Shown: one piece after another, positions 47,209 through 58,210 of the stretch
Layout of the letters: the number at the start of each line of letters is the position of its first letter
Position numbering within the stretch: the stretch's first letter is position 1
The notes under the pieces: model-generated
What the model saw: the letters and a program-made list of their open reading frames with translations, nothing else
Databases searched by the model: none
Told to the model about the DNA's origin: nothing
DNA from: Panaeolus papilionaceus
Taxonomy: Eukaryota; Basidiomycota; Agaricomycetes; Agaricales
Length of the DNA stretch: 64,000 nt
Reading direction: 5' to 3'
Assembly (NCBI GenBank): GCA_015501605.1
Contig: JADNRZ010000006.1
Span: 682,001 to 746,000, forward strand
Position numbers and translations under genes: made by a program

Positions 47209-47611
47209 TCTGTATTCAGTTTGCTGCGTCATTCGCACCACACACCTTCGCTTCGACTTGCGGTTGCAATGAAGACGCTCAGCTGAGCAAACTTCTGACT
47301 TCCTCAAGGTGTACAACAGTTGAGAATTGTTGATCTTGAGATATCTCACTCGGACAATTCTTTGTAAGAGCATCCTAGATATGCATGAGTTGGCTATGAT
47401 AATGGCATGTAATTCACCCCCAAAGCAATAACGGACATCTAGTAGTTGAATAAGTCATTTGGGATCATAATACAGATTGTTGTAATTAGAACGGTTATAG
47501 CAAAGAAAATACAGACTGTGCAAGAAGACGAACAAGATAGCGTAAAACAAAAACGAGCGAGGGTAAAAGAAAATAACCAAAAAAAGAGTTACAGAAAATA
47601 AAAAGTCCAAG
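47209..47611. other. Intergenic region between convergent genes
   Basis: AT-rich 3' flanks of the membrane protein and CHD1. Nothing else recognised. Confidence 0.5.
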
Positions 47612-50600
47612 TCATCGATATGATGATTTGCCATTGGGTCTGGAGGAAGAACTGCCGTTAGTTTTCACACTGGTCGTCGGCCTAGCCTTCTTGGATGCAA
47701 CACCATCGGAGGGCTGCCGTGGTGTAGCCTCCTTCATCACCATCTTTGCGTGAATTTCTTCTAGCTTACTGGCCTTGACCTTTTTAGGCCAAAACAGTGT
47801 GACGAATCTGTACGAAGAAAAAAAAGTAAAGGGTGTGTGCATTTGATCTTAAACACAACTCCACTCACGTCCAGAGATGTCGACGCCAGCGATCCCTATC
47901 TTCGCCTGCTGCTTCCTTGGCATTGAGCACGAGCTCAATACGACGACCGATTGCTGCTAAAGAGTCTTTGAGAATTGCTACTTTGTCGTCTCGTGGCATA
48001 TCTTCTCCGGATAGCTTGAGTTGTTTCTATCACAAAGCGTCAGTATAACAATGTGTCGTTCTGGAAGAAGGTACAGCGACGCACCAGCTGCTTCTTAACT
48101 GGCCGCAGTTCTTCCTTGGTCGCAGCTTCGTCCATTGACGGGCTAATTTCAAGGTATCGCGGTGTTAGGCACAAGTTGAACAATGAAGATGTAGGACTGA
48201 CCATTCATCAGATGATTCGGAATCGGTGAAAGTGGGCGTGGGCCTGCGTTTCCGCTTTCTTGTGCTACCATCATCGATGGAGGCCATGGCCTCACTTTCG
48301 GCTCGTCGCTTGAGGTTGCTTATGTGAGAAGCTGATGTCGAGGCTAAGGCTGCAGGGGGAGGGGATGCGGAAACCTTCAGCTGTCCTGATTTCCGCAACG
48401 AGCTCTCATACGAACGTAGCTTCTCCTCATGCTCTCGCAGAATGCCAAGCAAAAAATCTCCTCTGCGTACTAAGTGAATTGCGTTCGGGATCGGTCGGCT
48501 GGCAGCATCCTCGCCTTTCTTGCCTTCTTCCAGGAAGAATTTGCCTTCAAGACCCAGTTTGGGGTCTTTGGCCATTGCTTCCCAATTGCCGAAGCCATGG
48601 ATGTATGCGCCGACGAGTAGCATCGAGTCGTCTTGAGGGCCCCATCGACCCGACCAGTTGAGAGTAGGGCGAATATTGTCTATAGGAATGGACCACTTGT
48701 AAACGTCGGGTTCCTCAGAAAGAATGTTGTAAAGTATCCGTAAATCACGATGACGGGAGAGTACCGTCTCGGCGTTTATGTTGCCAACACCACGGCAGGT
48801 AACGAGAACTGCCTTGCTTTTCTGGGCGTTGGTGAGGGTCTCGCCAGACGCAAGCTTTAGTCGTTTCTGCTCCTCGTTCTCCTTGACGGCCTGGGCACAG
48901 ATATCAATAATTTCGTCCGATACATCAAGCATCATTCCCTTATTCTTGTCCTGGAGCTTTGCCTCTTGAACCTGTGCAGGGTATCAGTGTTCCGAGAGCA
49001 AGAAACGATAAAACATGCCTGTACGCACGATGGTATCATATCTCTGACGGATATCACCCCAGCGTTGCAGACTTCTGATGAGCACTCGGACATCTCGCTC
49101 CTTCAATTCCATGGCCTTTTGACTCGCCGTCTTGCGTGTGGGCCCAGGCACCTTGGGTTTCTTGGGAGCAGTATTGGATGTGGAGGGATCCACATCCATA
49201 CCCTCATATGAAACATTAGCGTGTGTACGCTTGCGGGAGTCATTGGCGGCGGCAGACTCCTCTGCTCGCCGGGCCTCCTCCTCCTCTGCCTCTAAGCGTT
49301 GTCTCTCGTCAAGGGGAATAATGTCCTCCCAACTCATGTCATTCTTGACGTCACTGACTGCGGCGAACTGGGCGAGGAAGCTTTCACCTCCCAACGAGGC
49401 ACCAACGCCTTCACCCGTCTGCTGCGTCTCGTGGTCCTCGGCACGATTCAAGATATCATCTAGATCCATTTCGTCTAGCTTCTTGCTTTGTTGGGTATCA
49501 TCCTTGTCAAACCTGCATGAATAGATATTAGAGAGAAGGCAACAAACAAGTGAAAGGCAGACGCACATCTTCTGAGCACCATACTTCAGCACCGCAGTAA
49601 GCTCATCCTTGCTGAGGTTGTTATCAGGCTTCTGGTTCTCCTTTGGCGCCTTTGAGCTCAGGTGGGCCTGTGAGGTATCCATTTGGTTGATGACTGCATA
49701 ATCATTCAGTCGGAAGTCGGTGGGGATCAACAGGTAACACTCACTTGCGTATTCAAGGACCATCTTCTTCTTTGCACGTTCCAACACGTCCTCTTCCATG
49801 GTATCCTTACTTACGAATCGATATACATTGACGTGCGACTTTTGGCCAATCCGATGTGCGCGGGCCATGGCCTGCAAGTCATTCTGAGGATTCCAGTCAC
49901 TCTGCAACGGAGAATCATAAGAGTGAAATGGGCCCCATGATGATGATAAGAGATGGTCAGCACACGTCCCGCAGCACTGCCGACAGGAAACAACATAAAA
50001 CAACGAGGACGTACATCAAAGATAATGACCGTATCGGCGGTCTCCAAATTGATGCCGAGTCCACCAGCCCGAGTGGAGAGCAAGAAGGCGAAATCTAACG
50101 ATCCAGGTGCATTGAAATGGGCGATGGACTTTTTCCGGGCGTCGGCCGCTACCATGCCGTCCAGTCGCTGATGAGCAAACCCACGGAGTTGCATGTAGTC
50201 ACTCAATATGTCCAACATGCGCACCATCTGACTGAAGATGAGCACGCGGTGGCCATCCTGTTTCAGCCGAACAAGAAGTTTATCAAGGAGGACCATCTTG
50301 CCACTGTTCATGACAATCCCCTTCAGGACCTCCTCTTTGGTGTCTGCTGGAGGCTCTGCCCCGTCAAACAGATAAGGGTGATTAGCAGCTTTCTTCAATT
50401 CCATGGCTATGTGGGAATGATCAGAACTTACTACAACCGAAACATTTTCGAGTTGAAAAACATACCGATATTCAGCAGACTGATGTTGCTGTTACCATTG
50501 GCGCTCTTGATGAGAGCAGCAAAATTCTAATGGAGGACCGTCAGACTTGCAAATTGCTTTAAACTTGTGAATTACCTTTGTCAAAATGTTCTTGTAGAAG

Positions 50601-53017
50601 TGCGTCTGCATAGCACTCATTTCAACTCGAAGAATACGCTCGCTCTTGGTCGGCAATGACGCGAGGACATCGCGTTTTAACCGCCTGAGCATCAGGGATT
50701 CCAGCTGTTCGTGGAGCTGCTTGATCTTGACTTCATGGTCAACGTCCGTAAGGTCGAACTCGTTGGTGAGGGCAACTGAAAAAAAAAAAAAAAAAAAACA
50801 CTGTCAAAAAGATTCAAAGCTTCAAGTGAGAAGAACCTACACTTCTCGGGCATGAGGAAATGCATCAGAGACAACAATTCTGTGCAAAAATTTGAGCGTC
50901 AACCAGGCCGCTAAATATACAAGCGGAGGATTAAGCACCTTTTACATTGTTTTGCAAAGGAGTTCCGGTGATCAGCAGTTTCGAGGCGGCATGGAAAGAC
51001 CTTAGGGCTTCATAGAGTTGACTCTCCGAGTTTTTGAGACGATGGGCCTGCTTGCGTATTAGCAAAGAATAGCGATATGTTTTGACCAAACCAACCTCAT
51101 CAACAGCCAAAGCTTGCCATCGAATATCAGCCAAATCCTTCACATCTCTTAGAATCAGCTCGTAAGTCGTCAAAAGGACATTCATTTTGAGCCTTTTTGG
51201 TGAAGGGCCAAATTCGTAGTTTCTGATGACCTCTCGCGAGCGTGAGGATCCGATGTAAGTAATAATGTTGAGGTCGGGGGCCCAAGTGGCAAATTGACTC
51301 TGCCAGGCGGCAATGGTCGAGAGTGGGACTATGACAAGGAACGGCCCATACTGCTGCATTTCGTGAAATAGATACGAAAGGAATGAAACCGTTTGAACAG
51401 TCTATGAACGAAATTAGCAAACTGTAACAAGCCAACGACAAGCCAACCCTCGTACCTTTCCAAGACCCATCTCATCTGCCAAAATTCCATTCTCCCCTTT
51501 GCTCCACAGGAAAGCAAGCCAATTAAGGCCTGTGAGCTGGAAATCCTTAAGCTCACCCCCAGTCGAAACGATGTAATCTGGGTCCTTGGTAACCTTCTGG
51601 AATTGCGGCCTGTTGTGACGAGTGTAATGGGCACTCTTGTAAGGGAATCGTGCTTCTGCTTCCCGTTTACGGTACGCGGCGATGTGCTCCTTCGCAATAG
51701 GATTGACATCCTTCTGCAACTCCCATGTACAATGCTCGTAATTGAGACCCTGCCATTTGCAGAAGTATTCCATGTCCCCTTCAGTTGTTTCGCGATGGGA
51801 TACAATCCGCTCGACCTGGCGATGAGTTTCAAGTTCTTCTTTCTGTTGTTCCTTCTCCAAATGAAGTGCTTCGACGTCCTCTCGCGACAAACCAGGAGAG
51901 TCGATCCTGGCTTTCCATTGCTTGTAGGATTTGATATAGTTGTCGACCCGCTTGAGGCCTTTGTATCGCTTGAGAAATTCGTAGGTTTCTTCGGTATTGT
52001 GTAGATGAGAGAAGTTCTTCCATTTGATGTGGAATCGCTGCAAAAATAAAGGATATCCTAAATGACAAGTAACGTGATGAGACAGCAAATAAACGTACCA
52101 CATTTTCAAACCAAAGATCATCAGGATCACTCTCTCTACCTTCGTCGCGACCATGACCTAGGACAGCCTCAATCTCATCATCTTCCTGTATAGTTGCATT
52201 TGGATCCACGTAGTAGCCACCCTGATCATCTTCTGGTTCTTCGTACTTTTCGAAGTCCTGGATATCGTCGACGTAGTTTGGGACCTTGGTACCCCTGCTG
52301 GATACGCGAACTTCGTCGTTGGGAGTACGGTGTTTCTTCTTCTTTTTGTGAGCACGGGAACCATATTCGGAATCCGAGTCGGAGGTGGAAGCTTGCCGGA
52401 CGGGAGCTGACAAGGAATATATTCGGTTGGTGGTGGTTGGTTGAAATCAACAGCGTGACTCTTCCACGCCGTTGAAAGTGAACGGTGGAAACATACCTCT
52501 AGGCTTGCTAATGACCGAAGATGAAGCTCGCTTTTTCTTCTTGACAGGCTTCTTTCTGGCACCATACTCCTCATCTGCATAAGCACCGTCATCTTCATCA
52601 GGGTCTTCTTCGTGGTCATCATCGCGTTCGTGGTCTTCATAACCCTAAAAATAGAGATAAATTATGAACAAGGCGGGAAGGCGGGATTGCTTTCAAAGGT
52701 TCACGTACTGAATCATCAGCGTCCTAAATTGCATACGAAGACAAAAATGAAATATAGAGTTGAGTATAATTAAACCAAAAATGACGCAAAATAGTTGAAC
52801 ATACCGACTGGGGGGCCATATGAATTTCATGATGATTATGAGAGGCAATATGATGATGATTAATGTCTGGTGAAGAATCCTCGTCTACGGACTCTCCGTC
52901 TGCGTCCATGTCTTGCACGCGAGGTTGGTCGGAGTCGGAGTCGACGTTCATGTCATCGTCACTATCATAATTAATACCTAGCGGAGGAGGAAGTGAGTTT
53001 GGAGGGGAGGAGGACAT
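47612..53017 (-). CDS. CHD1: Chromodomain helicase DNA-binding protein 1 (SNF2-family remodeller)
   Basis: ATP-driven nucleosome-spacing enzyme linked to transcribed genes. An acidic N-terminus ([13 protein letters not shown]) is followed by two chromodomains ([37 protein letters not shown]), the SNF2 ATPase ([14 protein letters not shown], Walker motif DEMGLGK split by an intron, [12 protein letters not shown] with a DEAH box, [26 protein letters not shown]), and the helicase C lobe ([48 protein letters not shown]). Further on are the bridge FDKDDTQQ region, the SANT/SLIDE part ([16 protein letters not shown]) and the C-terminal CHCT domain ([23 protein letters not shown]). It ends in a basic Ser-rich tail at 47612. 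About twenty introns. A T20 tract precedes one acceptor (50779-50798). Very secure identity; single boundaries not all fixed. Confidence 0.95.
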
Positions 53018-53260
53018 TTTGTGAAGATGGGGGAGATGGTGGGAGTGATGAAGAGGGGGAGCTGGGCGCCATCCATCGCCAACGGACAGATTTCACACGG
53101 CCAGCAACGTCGCTACAGCATCGTGACGGCCAACGCCGGAAGGCCCTTCGTCACCGGCGCTCGTGACGGACACTCCGATTTGGCCAAAACGGGTGACAAC
53201 AAAGAAGAGATAAACAGCGGCAATGTTCGGCAAATTGACAATTCATCATCATCAACGAGA
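53018..53260. promoter_or_regulatory. Bidirectional promoter of CHD1 and TFB4
   Basis: 243 bp between the divergent start codons. The frame of TFB4 stays open upstream into this region, but family comparison favours the ATG at 53261. Confidence 0.5.
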
Positions 53261-54749
53261 ATGTCTTGCCATTTGTCTGTGCTCATCGACCTCGACCCCT
53301 CTCAATGGCTAAACTCACAAATACCTTTCAATACTTTTATTTCTCATTTATTATCGTTTTTAAATGCTTTCATAGCTTTGGATCATGAAAATTCTTTAGC
53401 GGTTTTTGCTGCTTTACCAGGAAAAAGGTTTGTCATTATCGTCGTGGTCGTCGTGGTCGTTGTCGATGACCAACACATGTTCACCATACAGTCAAATGCT
53501 TTATTCATCTATCGACCCTCAACAGCAATCGGTCACAATAGATCCAAATTCATACCCTCCATTCAAACTACTGGACTCTATCGTCACCGCCAGCATTCAA
53601 CGTGAGCTTGACTCTTTTGATGAATCAAATTTACAAGGTCAGTATAATTTTTTTAAATGATAATAATAATAACTTGAATGAATTTTATAGAAAATACAAT
53701 CCTTGTTGGTGCTTTAACAAAAGCATTATGTTGTAAGTAAAAAAACATACTCCGATGATGATGTTGATGATGATGTTGAGCCTGTGGACGGTGTCAATGA
53801 TGAATGCTTCCAGATGTGAATCGGCTATCCCTCAGTCACCCTAGTCACGCTGTTGACCCCCGTATTCTCATTCTCTCCGTATCGCCGGACCTCTCGACAT
53901 CCTACATCCCCATCATGAACGCCATCTTCTCTGCCCAGAAACTTGTTAGTCACTCCTCTCAATTCCCTTGTCAATAATTCTTGATCGCTCTCACAGAAAG
54001 TCACCATTGATGCTTGTCAAATTTCTGGTCCCTCAACCGTCTTTCTCCAGCAAGCCGCTCACCTAACAGGTGGTGCTTACCTCTACTTGGAAAAACCAGA
54101 CGCTTTCCTTCAGCATCTTATCGTGAGCAGTTTGAATATTTTTTCATTTCCCAAATGTCTGACCATACTCGCTTTATGCCTCTAGATGGCCTTCTTGCCG
54201 CCTCCGGCTATTCGCAAAATACTCGCCGTCCCGACTCAGGATAAAATAGATTTTCGTGCAGCTTGCTTCTGTCACAAAAATATCATAGATGTTGGCTTTG
54301 TCTGCTCCGTCTGTTTGTCTAGTACGGACACCTTTTTTTTTCAAATTTGTCTCTATTTTCGCTCACTCAATCACCTACAGTCTTCTGTCAACCGGTACCA
54401 GTGTGTTCAACCTGTCGGTGAGCTTCCTCATTCCCATTCTATCTCCACAAACATTCACCTAACCCTTTTCATCAGAACCAAATTCCCAATCAAAACCCTT
54501 CAAAGGCTGAATGCATCTCGTCCACTAACATCGACCGCGGCTACACCCGCCGCTTCTTCGCGGCCATCCCCCGTGAGCACCCCTCAACCATCTCAACCCC
54601 ATGCCCGTCCGCGGCCAACGTTGGACCCCGGTTTCGCCAACAGTCCAATTTCCACCACAGGTGCACACTCCCGGCAGCCCTCCGCCTCTATTGCGTCAGC
54701 TCCGCAGAATGGTGCATCCCTAGCTCCAACCAATGGGTCTAGGCATTAG
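53261..54749 (+). CDS. TFB4: TFIIH core subunit Tfb4/p34
   Basis: Subunit of the TFIIH core, acting in RNA polymerase II initiation and nucleotide excision repair. The start MSCHLSVLIDLDPSQW fits the family. A VWA-like domain follows: SFLNAFIALDHENSLAVF, then LYSSIDPQQQS after an intron, LLDSIVTASIQREL, ENTILVGALTKALC, DPRILILSVSPDLSTSYIPIM, IDACQISGPSTVFLQQAAHLT and GGAYLYLEKPDAFLQHL. The C-terminal zinc part reads ACFCHKNIIDVGFVCSVC and VCSTC. A low-complexity Ser/Pro/Thr tail of about 80 residues runs to 54749, longer than usual. The introns at about 53429..53490 and 53734..53816 contain GTC/GTG and GATGATGTT repeats. The upstream in-frame Met at 53021 was not used because it reaches into the shared promoter with CHD1. 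Confidence 0.9.
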
Positions 54750-54981
54750 CTCTTTCGATCGCTCGTTGTCCCCGATATCGGCCCGTCCCAGAAATTCCTT
54801 TGACCATGGTTGAGATCTCATCGATGAACAACTACTACTGCACATGTGCGCTACGAATAGTGAGTGTGTCCGTGTTCTCGAGTTTCATTCATTGCCTTTC
54901 GCCCTCTGTATTATGACCCGCTTTAATGTATATTTTATCTTCCATTTCACCCAAAATCTGTCGTCCTCTTTAATCCGTATG

Positions 54982-57869
54982 CTACAATGATATCGACGTG
55001 ATACACAACCGTGGTTTGTCGGCGCTCCACGCCGAGTACTCGTTGCGCAATATCATCACCTACAGCATTGCACAGGACAATCACATCATATATTCAATTG
55101 AGCAAGCTAGTAGAGGCAACCTTGCATGCTCACCTTGGGCTTAGGGTTCGCACTCGACGCATACCCAATCGCCATGCTGCTTGTAGTGAATGCACACCAA
55201 AGGCGGACTGAACACGTACATATGCGTGCAATCAAAAGGGCCCCCGAAAATAGAAGCCATTCAGTTGTGACGACCGACCATTATTTCTCAGTGACTCCAA
55301 AAGTCATTGCCAAATATGGGCGACGTTGACCAAAGCAATGGTATCATGGGATGCTTGCACTCACCAGACGGCTCCCCACCCCCATCGCCGTTATCACTCG
55401 ATGTTGCCTTGAGCACTAAAACACCCACGGACGGGTCTTGTTCGTTGTTTTGACGGCATATCTCTGTGATGATTTCGTCGTTTAAGTTGTTTACATGGCC
55501 GGTGGGGGTCCGCGGCGGCATGGAGAAGATGTATTGGGATAAATATGTTATCGTCCAGAACGATCAGCCATTAATCCTGGTATCAAAGCAAGACAAACGC
55601 ACCCCAAAAGTCCTTTGTCATGACCTCTTCAATAACCCTGTGAGGATCTGCTGCGTCCTGAGCGAAAGAAAGGTCGTGATCATCATCACTCTCGCTCTGT
55701 ATTTCCATGTCTCCTTCTGAACTGCTGTGATTGTCTGGCACATTGGCCGCTTGAGGTCGTTCTTCTCCTATAGAACTGGTGCTGTACAATGCTTCGCAAA
55801 GTCTACGCGCCAGATTGACTCGGACGATGTACTCTCCGGTACCTGCCTCGTTTAAACTGGAGGCGCAAGAGAAGGAGAATAATGCACTCTTACCAGACAC
55901 TGAGCAAGCCACGCCATCTTTTCCGCTCGAACTTTGTTTGACCCAGCATCCAGCACCAAACACTGCCGCCTACAGGGCTTGCAACATTAGCAGCGGCATC
56001 TGTGACGGAAAAAATTCCTGTATACTTCTCCTATCCTGCCGGGAAGCTTCAGCAACAATCCACCGCTTCGAAGTTTGTTCAGTTGACGTGAAATGATGCT
56101 GTGAGTGTGTGTTGCATACTACCTTGATACTCCAGCCGCAAATCCGTCTTCTTCGTGCCAGCCAACGGCTCCAACTGTATCTTGCATCAAGGAAGTCTCA
56201 TCCGTTTCGTTGAGGTCTACCCAGCTTTCTTTGGCATTCATCCCATAACTTGCAATCTGTGTCGTCGACTCCATTTTACGACCACTGTTCCCCTGCGCTC
56301 GTGCCTCGGCAAGCCTCCGTGTCCACTTCTCCCATTGCCGGTGTGCCCTTGGTGATACCAATGATTCAGGCTGCACGCATATCACAGTGGCGTCATCTAA
56401 AGACTTTGCGAAACTTCTTGCACCACAAGACACAAGCGTCCTTCACAGGATAACATAACGGAGAACCTTTTAGCGGGTGACAATGCATATGGAACGTTGC
56501 TCACAGTGGGGGGATTCTTCCAAGTGGGTCTGACGTACGAGAGTATTCTAGGATAGAACGGGCTAGAGCAATGGGATTCTTGATTCCTATAGAGAGATGC
56601 CATGGTCATAAATTATATAGGTGCTCCCAGCAGCAGGTAAAAAAATACCTTCCACGGCACCTACACTGCCAAACAGGGGATGCTTCCCAGAAACGAGTGC
56701 TGCGTCGCATTCGACTGTTCCCTCGATTGTGAGATTGGAACCGTAACCTGTGTCAGTGCAATGAATTAGCTTGATCAAGGCATACGAACGTCAACAAATA
56801 GAGTCCCTGAGCTCATGCCCAGTCAACTCATACAGTAGTTCATCAAAGTGCAAAGCAAAAAACCAGGTCATAGAAATGCCTTTGGGTACGTGTGCCCAAG
56901 GAAGGCCTCAGACCTCGAACTTTTGCCCCTTGATCGGAAGGCACAGTTAACATTTTAAAGTTTAAGGGATATCCAAGACGAGATTCAAGAGGCTGAAGGA
57001 AATCCAGAAACCCGCATGATATCATTCCCACCTGCATTTAAAGATTCATCGTCTTCAAGAACGACAATCCCCCTCTCAACCATGTCAATCGCAGGCATGC
57101 TCGAGCGACGGCGATCGTTAATCCCACCCTGCGCCCCATCAACCTCAGGCAGAAGCGCCGACGCGGAGTTGGAAGTTGACTTATTAGACTGCGCGAGAGT
57201 GGGGCTGTGAACTCTGTCTTCGCAATTACTGAAGTCGGTACCCGAGAAACTGGTGCGATCCCAGGCGTCGCTTTCCGGAGGTGGTGGGTCCATGTGTGCA
57301 CTGAGTGACGCAGAGTCTGGATAGATAAACTGCGACGTCGTCATATATTCGCGGGACTTGGATTTAGATTGGGCTTTGGGCAAGTCCATAGCGGTATCTG
57401 CTGTAAGGATTGGATGGAGCGCCTCGCGACATGCTCTGTATTTAGTAATTCCACATGTCGATAAGGAGATTTTCGGAAAGGCGAAATATTAACAGAAGAC
57501 GTCAGAATCCGGCATTCATTAAGATGCATAGCGAGACAGAAGACGTCAGAATTTGACCACAGGTAAAGTAGCACGCGCGCGAGAAGTGCCAGAGGAAAAA
57601 ATAGCGCGTCGAGGTAGATTCGGTCATGCCACGAGAGGGAGACAGAAAGGACCAAGATTTGCCACGATACGATCCCAGCGACGTGGTTTCGGTGTAAGTG
57701 TACCCAATTCAATTGAAGGGAAGATCCAAGATCCACTTGGTGAGTCTTTGCAATCTAACAAAGATTGAAAGATGTCAAACCTTCTCAGCGCCCGCTTGAC
57801 TTCCTCCTGTGACTCTGATCCATGATATCCCGCGCCGCCATGTACAGCAATATACGCAATTGAAGGCAT
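54982..57869 (-). CDS. TASP1: Taspase-1-like threonine aspartase (Ntn hydrolase, asparaginase family 2)
   Basis: N-terminal nucleophile hydrolase made as a precursor that cuts itself. The start MPSIAYIAVHGGAGYHG matches the family; then KRALR joined across a 345-nt intron to RACREALHPIL, a variable Ser-rich insertion, DMVERGIVVLEDDESLNAG joined across a 284-nt intron to YGSNLTIEGTVECDA, FGSVGAVEG, IKNPIALARSILEYSRT, and SPRAHRQWEKW. The nucleophile Thr is in QDTVGAVGWHEED. Afterwards come LGRIGEAAV-type GRIGEAAVFGAGCW, CSVSGTGEYIVRVNLARR, and an end with LWCAFTTSSMAIGYAS and a final short exon stopping at 54982-54984. In animals taspase-1 cuts MLL and TFIIA after Asp; the fungal substrate is not known. 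The Thr and the GTGE loop are intact, so it should be active. Confidence 0.85.
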
Positions 57870-58210
57870 AGAGTAAAACAAGTTTGTCCTAGAGTCAAGA
57901 AAGACGTATAAAAATCGTAGTAATGGCTGTGAATCAACCTGCCAGGGCCAGGATTTGATCAGGAAATCGGCATAGATGATGGCAGATCAGCTATCTGAGT
58001 AATGACGAAATGTGAGATTGACACTTCCACCGGTCACTCACTTATCTCTTCGGTAAAAAAACAAAGAAACATGGCAAATTTATCTAAAAGCGCGTGTTAT
58101 TGTTTCAAGTGTTATACAGACCTTCTTACAACGTCTACATCTACGTTAACATAACCACAGCAGCTAGGTCTGTCGCAAATAAATATTTCTTACATCTTTG
58201 CTCACTTTCC
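57870..58210. other. Short intergenic gap between tandem TASP1 and MRI1
   Basis: About 340 bp with the MRI1 3' flank and the TASP1 promoter. No further feature recognised. Confidence 0.5.

Noticed and set aside
53021..53260. In-frame N-terminal extension of TFB4 from an upstream Met
   Set aside because: Extends into the shared promoter with CHD1 to within 4 bp of its start codon and does not resemble the family N-terminus; ATG at 53261 fits.
53430..53470. Poly-valine stretch in the open frame of TFB4
   Set aside because: Lies between a GT donor and CATACAG acceptor; removing it restores the conserved KSQMLYSSID sequence, so it is intronic.
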